64,000 nucleotides of DNA, from the NCBI GenBank assembly GCA_000711775.1, contig ARYC01018621.1, positions 1 to 64,000 of the forward strand. Direction: 5' to 3'. Below, in pieces: positions 10,150 through 21,500 of this stretch. Origin of the DNA: Oxytricha trifallax (taxonomy: Eukaryota > Ciliophora > Spirotrichea > Sporadotrichida > Oxytrichidae). The notes under the pieces were generated by a model. That model searched no databases. It worked only from the letters and a program-made list of their open reading frames with translations, and was not told where the DNA came from. The position numbers and the translations under genes are program-made. Positions within the stretch are counted from its first letter, which is position 1, and the number at the start of each line of letters is the position of its first letter.

Positions 10150-12474
10150 GGGGGTCTAAGTCGGTTCAAGAAATTTTCGAACCTAATTAGGTACAAAATT
10201 TCTTTCACAAAAGACATCAAAGTCGGTGAATGATCATTTTTTTACCTTTTTTATTCATCTGATCATCCTACCCCCATAAAAATATCATTTTTTATGAAAA
10301 ATTACTTCTCATCTACTTAATCGAACTCCTTCATGACAACTTGATCATATGACACTAATATATTAATAAAGAAATAATATTACTATTATCAAAATAGAGT
10401 TAAAATGGGAAATTACAAACATAAAATTAAAAATTAAATTAAAAATGGAATTTTAGTATTTTTTGATTTTTATAGTATCGTTTTAACTGATATTGATTTT
10501 AATTTGATATATTTTAACAGCCAATAATTTGACTCATCGATAAATCAAATTAGATTTATCATATCTTAACTGTAGACCTTTTAAATTTAACTTTTAAAAT
10601 TTTTAACTCCTGATAAATTAATATCTCTCTATACAAAATAGCTATGAAAAAATTTATAAGTATAAGATGTAGAGAAAAATTTAACGACTAACTTTCTTTC
10701 TTGTAGTATTCACAAAAAATTTTACCCCATCGAGATAAATCGATTTGAAATATTTCTCTGCCCCAAACTTCTTCCTTCTTATCTCTTCAACCAAATTACT
10801 TGAGGAATTGGTCTAAATAAGTTTTTTGTGCATTTAATCAAAGTCTACATTTTATCTTCTTTGAGTCTTTCATCAGGAAATTCATACGCATTTTTATCGT
10901 TAAAATAAGGTAATATTTTTGAAGTATAAGTGAATTTTTATATTAATCAAAATCGATGTCTTATTAAATTAGGTAGAAGTCTTAACACAATAAGAATAGA
11001 GTAAATATATGCAGTAGAGTGTATGTTGGCATTAGTATATCTCAAGACGCAATCTATGAATCGATCTGAGAGATTTCCACTGTGATCTTGGGCGGATATA
11101 CGCTCATAATGCGCGGATATCCGCGCAATGTATCGTAAAAAACTCCACTTCGAACGACAATCGTCTGAATCCACTTTCTTAATTCAGGGACCTCTCTTGG
11201 CATTAAATGCCCTCATTTTTAATAATTCTTAATTATATTTATTAAATCTCAGGGTTTGATTTTAATTCTTTATTAAAAATAAAAAGTATTAAAGATAGAT
11301 TGATTTCTCTTAAGATAATTTGAATTATAGATAAATTATTAAATCAATAAATTTCGTTAATTTAATAACCCTGAGATTTAATAAATATAATTAAGAATTA
11401 TTAAAAATGAGGGCATTTAATGCCAAGAGAGGTCCCTGAATTAAGAAAGTGGATTCAGACGATTGTCGTTCGAAGTGGAGTTTTTTACGATACATTGCGC
11501 GGATATCCGCGCATTATGAGCGTATATCCGCCCAAGATCACAGTGGAAATCTCTCAGATCGATTCATAGATTGCGTCTTGAGATATACTAATGCCAACAT
11601 ACACTCTACTGCATATATTTACTCTATTCTTATTGTGTTAAGACTTCTACCTAATTTAATAAGACATCGATTTTGATTAATATAAAAATTCACTTATACT
11701 TCAAAAATATTACCTTATTTTTAACGATAAAAATGCGTATGAATTTCCTGATGAAAGACTCAAAGAAGATAAAATGTAGACTTTGATTAAATGCACAAAA
11801 AACTTATTTAGACCAATTCCTCAAGTAATTTGGTTGAAGAGATAAGAAGGAAGAAGTTTGGGGCAGAGAAATATTTCAAATCGATTTATCTCGATGGGGT
11901 AAAATTTTTTGTGAATACTACAAGAAAGAAAGTTAGTCGTTAAATTTTTCTCTACATCTTATACTTATAAATTTTTTCATAGCTATTTTGTATAGAGAGA
12001 TATTAATTTATCAAGAGTTAAAAATTTTAAAAGTTAAATTTAAAAGGTCTACAGTTAAGATATGATAAATCTAATTTGATTTATCGATGAGTCAAATTAT
12101 TGGCTGTTAAAATATATCAAATTAAAATCAATATCAGTTAAAACGATACTATAAAAATCAAAAAATACTAAAATTCCATTTTTAATTTAATTTTTAATTT
12201 TATGTTTGTAATTTCCCATTTTAACTCTATTTTGATAATAGTAATATTATTTCTTTATTAATATATTAGTGTCATATGATCAAGTTGTCATGAAGGAGTT
12301 CGATTAAGTAGATGAGAAGTAATTTTTCATAAAAAATGATATTTTTATGGGGGTAGGATGATCAGATGAATAAAAAAGGTAAAAAAATGATCATTCACCG
12401 ACTTTGATGTCTTTTGTGAAAGAAATTTTGTACCTAATTAGGTTCGAAAATTTCTTGAACCGACTTAGACCCCC
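10150..12474. mobile_element. palindromic MITE, Merlin-type tips, 8-bp duplication
   Basis: Giant palindrome. Tips read GGGGGTCTAAGTCGGTTC and the element is flanked by CTTAATTT at 10142-10149 and 12475-12482. G-rich tip, TCTAAGTCGG core and 8-bp duplication all match the Merlin-like transposon at 39753-41170 (GGGGGGTCTTAGTCGGTACC). Arms of about 757 bp are nearly identical. No transposase inside, so it is a non-autonomous derivative. Its exact centre is occupied by the 808-bp TA-flanked foldback; without that insert it would be about 1.5 kb. Confidence 0.85.
10908..11715. mobile_element. 808-bp TA-flanked foldback, copy 2
   Basis: Same length as copy 1 (759-1566). Tips read AGGTAATATTTTTGAAG with TA at 10906-10907 and 11716-11717. 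Each arm has twin palindromes: an imperfect one, GCGGATATACGC (11092-11103, one mismatch), and an 18-bp perfect one at 11110-11127 (TGCGCGGATATCCGCGCA). Offsets from the tip are 184 and 202, against 176 and 200 in copy 1. Inner parts share TTCTTAATTCA and ATTCTTAATTATAT with copy 1; the palindromes themselves do not match. The mirrored 75-codon frames in the arms are by-products of the symmetry. Confidence 0.87.
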
Positions 12475-12482
12475 CTTAATTT

Positions 12483-13055
12483 AATGCTAGAACTCTCAGA
12501 TACTAAAGAATAAATTAAAAGTATTGATGAAGATTTCTAATTTTCATTTTATATAAAAATTTTATAAGGCAATCAAGGCCATATGACTTATTTCATAGTT
12601 ACTAGCCCGAAAGAAAAAAAATTATTTTAAGACTCTGAATAATTGTAATATTATTTTACGAAATTTTTGGCTTGTCGCACGTTACTTAAAAGATGTCCAA
12701 TATTTAATTGGAATGTGTGAATAGCGAAAATATGCAAGTCATATTTAGAACAAGTCATCGAAACTATTACTGCAATAAAAACAAATGGTCCTTTTAGATT
12801 CTGACTAAAAATGTTTAAGGCCAAAAATATTTTAAGAATATATGTTTTGCTTAATATATTTTAATATACAGACTAAACCAAACCCCCATTTTGGAATTGA
12901 AGAAATTTTAAATCAAATATAGATTTTTTAGTATCAACTGATTATAATGATGCTAATTTAAATTAATTTTTATAAAACTACTTAGGTCCTTAAAGTCTTT
13001 TTTACCATTATATTTATTGCTTTATATTATAAATATATTGTATACTATTTTGCTA
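12483..13055. other. AT-rich spacer
   Basis: No gene or repeat recognised. Confidence 0.35.
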
Positions 13056-13059
13056 ATAA

Positions 13060-13580
13060 ATATTAATTCTGAATTCAGGATTCAAATTCTTCCATAAATA
13101 GTTTTGTTAATTCTTAATAGAATTATAAGATTTTATACAGTATTATAATAAATTGATTTATAAGGAATATAAATTTTTAATATCCACAATTTATGATGTA
13201 AAGAGATGCTTAGAACATGTCTCTAAATTCTATTTTGATATAATAAATCTATAAAGAAATTAAAATTTATAATAAGTGAGGTTAATTTAAAATTTTTATA
13301 GTTAAACAGGAATCACTGCATTCTTTTAAATAAAGTAGTTTACTTAGTAAAAGTTAAAGATATTGTTGTTTATATCAAACATAAAACGATTATTAAATGA
13401 TGGTTTATACGATATACTATATTATAAAAACATAATATAAATTAATAAATAAACGCGTTGCTAAGTTTTGATAACTAAACAACAAGTTGCTAAGTTTACC
13501 TTACTTAGCAACTGACTCCAAATATTATTATAATTTAAATATTTAAAATGGCATATTTTCTAATCAGAAAACAAATGAGG
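13060..13580. repeat. dispersed repeat, copy 1
   Basis: Same-orientation relative of 29330-29670. Shared blocks are TTCAGGATTCAAAT, TAATAGAATTAT..AGATT, GTTGCTAAGTTTTGATAA and AAATGGCATA-TTTCTAAT. This copy has an extra hairpin made by two GTTGCTAAG blocks and CTTAGCAAC (13455-13522). Both copies sit at the 3' end of a minus-strand coding relic, so the repeat may be part of a once-longer transposon or duplicated gene end. Confidence 0.6.
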
Positions 13581-13744
13581 GAATCATCAATGAAGTAGAA
13601 CCCCAATAATTTTTAAATTATAGCTCTCAAGTATTAAGTTTTGAACTTGAAATAAATTATGGCCTTGCTGACCCTCGCTAAAACGAGCTCTGAATTGAAC
13701 TTTAAAATCAAATTCTTGCGTATAGTCTATTTATGCGGCTATGC

Positions 13745-15440
13745 TCATTCAGTTTAAATGATCTCCTCATTTAGCAACAGCTTGTCATTATCAGACAATG
13801 ATGTATTGATAACTGGCACAGTGTTTATAACTGTCATGTCAACAATCATGAGTTGATTACGGGTTTTGAAAAATGTGTATTGAAGTGCTATGCTGTTGTC
13901 AAACACTACGTTTCTGCTGTCGGTATCATCCAATATAAAAGCCCTCGAATTAAGCTGCTGGCTTGCATTGCTTTTCCCACAATCATCGTAAAATTTGTAT
14001 TCGTCCCTTACTTTCCCATACAGATAGCTATGCTAACAAAGGAGGCGAATTCTTTATCCAAGCGATGGCTTATCGTAAAATCAATGTCTTTACTGCCTCC
14101 TCTTTCAACACATAAGATAAATGATGTTCCATTTGATCTAATACCTCCTGCTATTAGCAAGCTTTTTTGTTGTTGCCCATAGCTGCCAACATATTTTACG
14201 AGATATGGAAGCTTAACTTTAGTATTTTACTTTTTTAATTTCTGAATTTCAAAACAGGTGTTCTTCGTAATTCTCTTGAGACAGAGAATTTGCACGAGCT
14301 CTCACTCTTCCGCCTGGATAATAGTATACTTCACAACCTTCTCTACTATCACTAGGTTGATCTCCAATTGCTTATACAAAGCGACCATTAATGCATGAAT
14401 TACTTAAGGCACACCCGCTTCTGATATTTGTTTATTTTTTTAAGTTTGATGGCTTTACCTGGTATAGTTTTCTTTGAATGAAATCTAAAAAGAACGGATC
14501 CAGGAGTGGTGAGATCAATAAGATAGCTTCAATCTATTAAACATTCTAGTTTCAATAATTGAAGAAGCAGGTCATGTTTCTTAGATTTAACTCCAGTCAT
14601 CAAGAAGTTTTAGAAATGTTGAGGTTCGTTCGTTACTTCACTGCTTATGATGGTTGGTCCATTTGCTCTTGCTTTTTAGGTCTTTATAATTGCGATTATT
14701 TTAGATCTCAAAGAGTTGCTCTCTTAGATAATTACTAAAATTTCTCTATCATAAAATGAACTTTCTATGGTTACACGGTAAGACGCTTTCAACATGTCTT
14801 CTGACTCTTCAAACTAATTCTCAAAATAATCATTTGACTGGCACTTTCTTGAAGTCTCAACTTATGGATTAAGCTCATGGAAGAAATGATTAGTAGCAGT
14901 AAGTTGATTTTTTAATTTCTCTACCTTCATTAAAGTTCAAGTTGTCTTTACTCTAAATATTATGGGGTTACTTATAAGAATTGAGTCTTATTCCTCTTAG
15001 GATATGCGTATAAGTCTTTTATTGCATTGTGGTGGAGGTTGACTCAAATAATCTGTAGTCTGCTATCGTCAATATTAGTTTTTTGAATCTCCTTGCGTGG
15101 TCAATGATCCTCAATGTTCTCCTAGAAAACATATTTGATCAAAGGGTTTCCTTGAAGAGTGAATTCTTGTATTTTGAGATAAACCCTCTTGGTTTTTATA
15201 TAGTCGTTGAAACATCTTTACCACTCATTGTTTGACTTGCCCGATATATTAGCGGCATCAGACCTTAATATGCAATCTTGTGTGCTTATAGAACCGATTT
15301 TTTTTTAGAATAGACTACTCCTTAAAAGCTTCTTACAACAAATGTGATTTTACAAGTACTTCTCTGGCATGCGATACTCTCGTGACTTTAATATGCCGTA
15401 CAGGCCATAGGTAACGTAATCATGGCATCTGATAACAAAA
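13745..15440 (-). pseudogene. decayed minus-strand gene, about 550 codons
   Basis: Coding-like segments run along the minus strand, with TAA/TAG as Gln. Going 5' to 3': EWQRCFNDYIKTKRVYLKIQ; NQLTATNHFFHELNPQVETS; MLKASYRVTIESSFYDREIL; SKIIAIIKTQKARANGPTII; a segment SYLIDLTTPGSVLFRFHS; then in another frame GDQPSDSREGCEVYYYPGGR and VRARANSLSQENYEEHLF; and at the C end YVGSYGQQQKSLLIAGGIRS, then VRDEYKFYDDCGKSN and NSRAFILDDTDSRNVVFDN to TGA 13745-13747. At least three frameshifts and four in-frame TGAs, so it cannot work as read. The family is not recognised. The plus-strand 109-codon frame at 13853-14182 is its antisense shadow. Confidence 0.6.
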
Positions 15441-15451
15441 CGATATCTGAT

Positions 15452-15722
15452 ATAAAACCCCATTAGTCAATTAAGAACGAAGAATAGGAGTTAAGAACAA
15501 TTAAATTAAAACATAATTATTATTGGCGTAAATTAATAATGTTTGGGCTAATTATTAAAACCATTGGCTCGATTAATTGTCTCTATAAAATAAAACAATC
15601 AGGGTGCGTAAATTTGATTTGAGCCTAATTATATTTAATTTCAGCCAATTATAATTATATTTTAATTTAATTGTTCTTATCTCCTAATCTTCATTCTTAA
15701 TTGACTAATGGGGTTTTATTAA
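15452..15722. mobile_element. 270-bp MITE with C4A4-like tips
   Basis: Inverted repeat with arms of about 70 bp: AAAACCCCATTAGTCAATTA, then GAACGAAGAATAGGAGTTAA and GAACAATTAAATTAAAA, mirrored at 15663-15720 with few changes. The tip AAAACCCC matches one telomere unit, as in TBEs, but the rest does not match the TBE termini here. It sits at the 5' edge of the minus-strand relic 13745-15440. Flanking bases are AT/TA-rich, so the target duplication is ambiguous (possibly TA). Confidence 0.7.
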
Positions 15723-16473
15723 GATCCATAAATAATTGTAGATTGATTAATTTTAAGGATAGTTTAAAAATATATCATGCTGGAGTCCATAAAATTAATA
15801 GCATGTTGATGGTAATTTATCTAAATTCTTACTTAAAATATATAGATTGATCATTATCCTCACAAAAATGCTCATAAATTGAGCATCCTCACAAAAGTGC
15901 TCTTAAAATACTTCAAATATGCTATACCAAAAAAGTAAGTTTTCAACAATATATTAATTGTATTTCCCTTAAAATACTATCTTTTGACTTCATTATAGAA
16001 GATATTCAACAAGAACTCTTTATTATTAATAGAGAAGACTTTATTAATAAATCAGAAATTAATTCTGATCAAGATAAATTATATAATAGGAACAATGAAG
16101 TAGCTATAGGCTATAGTAGATAGCCTCATGAATCAAATTATTATATCAGAATTTAAGTAAGTATTCTATATTCATTAGTAAGTTTCATTTATTAATAATG
16201 ACTATACATATTCAACATCATTTCCAATCTTTATTTTCATATATAAACAAAATAAATTTTCAAAACAGACATATTATCTCATGGAGGGTGGATGATTTTC
16301 TATATTATATATTTAATTATAATTATTATAAATATGCAATCCATCTCCATTGTGAGATAGAGATAATATGATTATTATTTAAAGTATACATATATTTATT
16401 TAGTTTACTATTCATCATTAAACTTATAAGCCTATATTATATCATTAAATTATAACAACATTTTCAATCATAG
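15723..16473. other. AT-rich spacer with a small inverted repeat
   Basis: Contains two copies of CCTCACAAAA(A/G)TGCTC near 15858 and 15888, and a weak inverted repeat at about 16268-16372 (CATATTATCTC against GAGATAATATG). No gene seen. Confidence 0.4.
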
Positions 16474-17230
16474 ATGTTGCCTACAAGAAAGTCAGTTTTC
16501 TTATCAAATATCATGAATGTATTTACTCCAAGTCAAACATCTATTATGCTCAGTCTCCTTTACCAATCTCATAATCATTTTATAGTATTTTTCTAAATGC
16601 ACTTAATCCTGAGTCGGTTTAACGTATTTGTAAACTAGGGCTTCATCTTAATAATTTAATCTTTATAGCCATTTATACTTACTAATGGTAGTTATTTAGA
16701 GTATTTATAGTTTGAGCTAAATAATTATTAATTGAATTGTTTAATAGGATCATTTAGATCATTCGCATTATAAGGCGCTAAATCATATGAACTCGTAATT
16801 TATTTTACTCTATGATGCAAGTGATCGTCCTTAATATTCGCGCTTGGTAAAGTATATAAAGAAACTGGGATGTTTTATTATATGTCAAGAACCTGGTGAT
16901 AGATCTTAGAGGGAAGAATATTCAATCGATAATTAAAACATTTAAAGAAACTTACACCATCTTCAGGTTAAAAATAGATAAAAAAAGAGAATATATTTGC
17001 AGTAATAATATTATAACGAGTTGTACCTTGCTGTCGAAGGCAATGGTTGAAAAATAAATCATACCTTGATTAAGAGCAACATGTATTCATTTCAGCCTTA
17101 TTTCAAAGTAATTATAGAGTTAAGAAAAAATATGCTTGTATCATTAACTATTTATGGAAAGAAAGTGCCTTTAACTTCTACCCTGCTGTAAGCAAACAAT
17201 AGAAGCAACAAGAGAAATTGAGTAAGTAGT
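16474..17230 (+). pseudogene. decayed plus-strand coding region
   Basis: From ATG 16474 one frame reads MLPTRKSVFLSNIMNVFTPS and continues open to SFALQGAKSYELVIYFTL before TGA near 16815. The best continuation is in the next frame: LYDASDRPQYSRLVKYIKKL, CFIICQEPGDRSQREEYSID, then NELYLAVEGNG, one TGA, and MYSFQPYFKVIIELRKNMLV. A single frameshift plus one TGA separates the pieces, so they are probably one gene of about 250 codons. Not recognised. Confidence 0.45.
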
Positions 17231-17475
17231 ACGTGAGAGTTCAATAAACGAGTAATTCAAACTATTTTCTTTTTGGAAATGACGTAGAAAAGGTTATGAG
17301 TCCTCGCTCACTCAATTTCTAAATATCTATCTAAGAGATAAGATATGCTACCAATCTTGAATGTCTTCTTCAAATTATTTTTCTTCTTTCATACATAGAT
17401 TGAGAAATAGTTATTAAAGCACTTTTGAAAGAATCAGTTAATTGTGAATACATTTGAAATAAGATAAGGCAAGAA

Positions 17476-17760
17476 ATGTTAGAGAACGAAGAACAATATT
17501 TTTGTTAAACAAAAGAATACTATATTTGCATCTAAATGATTCAAGTAAAGTATTGGATTGCTTCAATACCTCAATTAGTCCCTAATGATTATAGAGAGCA
17601 ATACTACTTATAAAGCTTCAACATGATGCCATCTTAAGTTTTTCTTACTATAATGAGCAATCAAAGTTAAGTGGATAAGTTTTTTTCGTAAAGGTTAAAC
17701 CACCATATTCGGAAGCTTTGCCGAAGTTTCGGCTTTAAATTATTGTTTGAGCCTAATTGA
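17476..17760 (+). CDS. 94-codon ORF, unknown
   Basis: Open from ATG 17476 to TGA 17758 with many TAA/TAG Gln codons: MLENEEQYFCQTKEYYICIQ, then VKYWIASIPQLVPNDYREQY and MMPSQVFLTIMSNQSQVDKF. It lies 3' of the relic at 16474-17230 on the same strand and may be its last part. No domain recognised. A short hairpin-like patch (CGAAGTTTCGG, near 17722) falls near its end. Confidence 0.4.
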
Positions 17761-18194
17761 ATTGAATTCCCCTACATTTTTTTATCTTACATTTTCTTGG
17801 TTAGATACTTTTAATATTTTTTAATTTTAATTTAAATTTTTTATTTTAATACTTTATAATATTAATTTTATATTATTTTGCAAAAAATCATTATTGGTAA
17901 TATAACCTCCGTATTGAGGCTGGAATTTATCTTGAGATGTAATTTCCTTCTAACCTTTCACTACTAGAAATTTCTATGTATCATTTATATCTTTCATTAT
18001 TTATTACTTTAAGTTTTTATAAATTATTGTAATAATGGAAATGATATTTTAGAAAGTATAAACAAAATGGGGAGACTGTTATAAAAGAATAAAAAAATGA
18101 AATAAATTAGTATAATATTTTAATCAATCTTAACAAATGTTTGCTACTTTGTAACTAGTTCGAATTAATTTCATATGATACTAATCACTAAACT
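17761..18194. other. AT-rich spacer
   Basis: No feature recognised apart from homopolymer runs. Confidence 0.35.
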
Positions 18195-18450
18195 AATTAA
18201 TTAATCAAACATGTATTATTCTTATATTTATTTTTTTTTGACTTTTCCGAATCATTTCTATTTTTGTTCATCGATCAAGTAGATGCTGTAGCTGATCTTC
18301 AAGTTTTTCATAACTTTCATAGATACCCTGAAGATATCTATGAAAGTTATGAAAAACTTGAAGATCACCTACAGCATCTACTTGATCGATGAACAAAAAT
18401 AGAAATGATTCGGAAAAGTCAAAAAAAAAATTCCATGTTTAATTAGTTGA
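18195..18450. repeat. 250-bp palindrome
   Basis: Arms of about 98 bp (18231-18329 and 18334-18431) are almost perfect complements, including TGACTTTTCCGAATCATTTC on the left, with only a few bases between them. Outside the T/A runs the match weakens (TTAATCAAACATG against CATGTTTAATTAG). The arm contains coding-like DNA (AAAACTTGAAGATCACCTAC), so it may be an inverted duplication of a gene piece. No clear target duplication. Confidence 0.75.
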
Positions 18451-19077
18451 TTTATTAATTAAATTGAAATAAGGATATACTCAAACTTAATTCATATTTG
18501 TGACTGTTTAATGTTTAATCATGTGTATTGATATGAACATAATTTTATTTGATATCATTTTCGACTTATTTTTTAACAAGCTCCACATTTTAATTATACT
18601 CGCTTAAAAATATATAAATAAGGAGAATAAAGTAGCTTTTAATGGATGTTTATTCTATTAATATTAAATGAATAATTTGCAAAATAATAATTGATTTTTT
18701 ATTTGATTTATTTTTAAATCATTTCAACTTCTATGAAGAGAAATAAATTAGTCTGAATTAGTAGTTTATGAGATTAGTAATTTTATGTTTGTAGTCCAGC
18801 TCAATCATGATTTTTCTAAGCGTTCTTGCATATTCTTAATTTGTAATGGTTAACATAAATTTGAAATAATCATGCTAATAGTATATATCATTATCATTTA
18901 ATACAATTTCTAAATGATTAGCACGAGATAAGATTTACTAAGTAGAAATGGAAAGAGAGGAACGATTCAGAGATAATAAGAGTATTTCTTTTAAATCAGT
19001 TAAAGATAAATTCATTTTTTTAATTTTATTCTTATAATTTTAGAAATATAAATGTTAATCTATTGCCTACTCAATAG
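18451..19077. other. AT-rich spacer
   Basis: No gene or repeat recognised. Confidence 0.35.
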
Positions 19078-19622
19078 AATAAAGTAGATTGATCTTGAAT
19101 TTTCGAATAAACGCAAATGAATATATTAAAAGCATTGTTTAAAGCATCAATATCTGTATTAGTTTCTTTATTTTCTTCATCAACTCCATCCTGCTTAACT
19201 TTTCAAATATCATTTAATTCTTCAACAACATTCGCGCTCTGCTCCTCATCTTTCTGGTGTCAAAAATATCTGAGTTAGTGATTGATGCAGGAACACAAAC
19301 TTCTGCTACAGCTGAGTTTAATTCTGATTTTTCATTAAACCTGCTAAGGGAGAAGACTTTATTTATAAAAATCAGAATTAAACTCAGCTGTAGCAGAAGT
19401 TTGTGTTCCTGCATCAATCACTAACTCAGATATTTTTGACACCAGAAAGATGAGGAGCAGAGCGCGAATGTTGTTGAAGAATTAAATGATATTTGAAAAG
19501 TTAAGCAGGATGGAGTTGATGAAGAAAATAAAGAAACTAATACAGATATTGATGCTTTAAACAATGCTTTTAATATATTCATTTGCGTTTATTCGAAAAT
19601 TCAAGATCAATCTACTTTATTT
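19078..19622. repeat. inverted duplication of a coding piece
   Basis: Arms 19078-19332 and 19367-19622, nearly identical, around a 34-bp spacer. Read on the plus strand from the right arm, one frame gives SELNSAVAEVCVPASITNSD. The overlapping frame gives QKDEEQSANVVEELNDI, a TGA, and KVKQDGVDEENKETNTDIDA, then LNNAFNIFICVYSKIQDQS. The second reading is acidic and looks like real protein. The left arm holds the same piece on the minus strand. So a gene fragment has been copied head to head; it is broken by a TGA and probably a frameshift. The 67-codon minus-strand frame at 19214-19417 crosses the symmetry axis and is not a gene. Confidence 0.65.
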
Positions 19623-21125
19623 TTTTAAAAAATAATAATTCAAAGATTTTTAATCAATAAGTCAATGCACGTGTTCGTGAGAATGGAAAGTATTTGAAAA
19701 TTGATAAAAAAATATAAAAGTGTTCTCTATATTTAATAACTACTGTTAGTAAATTCGCTGCAAAATATATATTATGCAGAAGCGTTATGATATTTTTACA
19801 TCAATAATTGTTTTAGTGCATTTTAATTATTATTTTCTTGTCTGTTAAATACTTTTAATTTTAAAGTTCTTTCTATTTTGTATTTATCAATATTTATCAA
19901 TTTAAAACAAAAATTTGCCAAATATTTTTATCAAAAAGAATAGTTTTTTATGAATAATGTTTATTTCTATTAATTTCAAGAATTAAATGATAAGTAAAAT
20001 TGTTATTATTTTTTTAAAAGGTCTCTGCTCACACTCATTTTGTTTAAAGTCTCTCATTGCCACTTACTAATTTAATTTATGCCTTCTAACTATTGTCTTT
20101 CTATTTATATAAAAATATTTATTATATTGTCAATTGCATAATTATTAATAACTTTCTATAGAAAAGTAAGAATAATTCAAATAAAAATTTATGAAATAAC
20201 CTCATATTCAATGCTGTTAGATTTATTTCTCCGATTTCTTAGCATATATTTTTTTAAATAATAAACAACATTATATTTTTAGCTTCCTTAGGTACTATTG
20301 ATATTATCCATTCTCCTTCACTATTTATGTCGATTCTTAATGAATTAAACATAAATGCATATTTGAATTCCTATTGTAGATATCTATTTGTTTTTGAGTT
20401 ATTTTTCATTTAAATAAAAAAGAATTTCAATTTAAATAGATTTTATTTTTAATAATAATTATTCTTTAGATTTTTTATATAATTTCAAAATATTTATTTT
20501 TCTGTATAATTGTAATTAATATTACTGTGTCTTTTCTACTAGAAAATCGATTTCTTCTATAAACTTATTAAGTATACTGGTAATGAATTAAGCTATTGCC
20601 TGGATAATTTATTGCTTAAAATGCTGTTATTGTAATTGTTGGATCAATCACCCTTCTATTTGTTACTACTCATAAATATACTATAAAAATAAAATTTATT
20701 ATGTTAGTGGTCTTCGCCACCATAATTATTTTCATTATATTATATTTCTATATAATTTGTTCATGTTATCTTGCATTCATTTGAAATAGGCCAGAATAGC
20801 TTATTCCATTCTTTGAAAGAATCATTCAAAGAATTACTTTAAAAAAATTTAAAATTATTCTTATTAAATCTATAAACATATTGGTAATTAATTGACTTTA
20901 CTATTTTTAACCCTATTAAATCAAATTTAAAATTAAGAAGTATTTCATTTATTTAAACTAAATTTATATACAAAAATAAATTATTGAAAATATTGTTTAT
21001 TATAATTTTATTGATCAATAATGATAAAGTTTTTTTCCTTGGCTAAAATGGTGATGATGATAATAAAACTTATATAAACCTTGTTAGATGTTTGCATTTA
21101 TATTAAACTAATACTTATCATAACA
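19623..21125. other. AT-rich DNA, no feature seen
   Basis: About 1.5 kb of A/T-dominated sequence without a frame of coding-like composition on either strand. Confidence 0.45.
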
Positions 21126-21500
21126 CCTAAAAAGAGCAAAAAATTAGCGAGTCTAATAAAAAAAATATAGAAAATAATTACCGAAGAGAGAACATTGAAA
21201 GTAGAAGTGAAGCTCTGTGGCAAGTTATTAACTAAAAAGATTATTGCAAAGATGATGTGCTCCTTCCAATCCATTAAGATCTAATATAATGACATTATTT
21301 AAAAGAAAGAACATATCATTGTACTAATAAGGATAAGAGAAGATTATTAAGTAAGAAAATTCAATAATCAAAGAGAGAAACTAACAGAATTTGAATGGTA
21401 CCTTCCAAATGATGGAGCAATATCGCAATCAAGAAAAATGATCATATGAGGAGGATGATCATTTGTAAAAGAGAGCTTTTAAAATTAAATTTCAGAAACA
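21126..21500 (+). pseudogene. short plus-strand coding relic
   Basis: Less AT-extreme than its surroundings. One plus frame reads SRSEALWQVINQKDYCKDDV and LLPIHQDLIQ up to a TGA, then HYLKERTYHCTNKDKRRLLS and KKIQQSKRETNRI. The Cys and His spacing is not a clear zinc finger. Another frame over the same bases is also open, so the choice is uncertain. Unknown family. Confidence 0.3.

Noticed and set aside
13853..14182. 109-codon plus-strand ORF
   Set aside because: The minus strand over the same bases reads as a longer, more natural coding region; this frame is its antisense.
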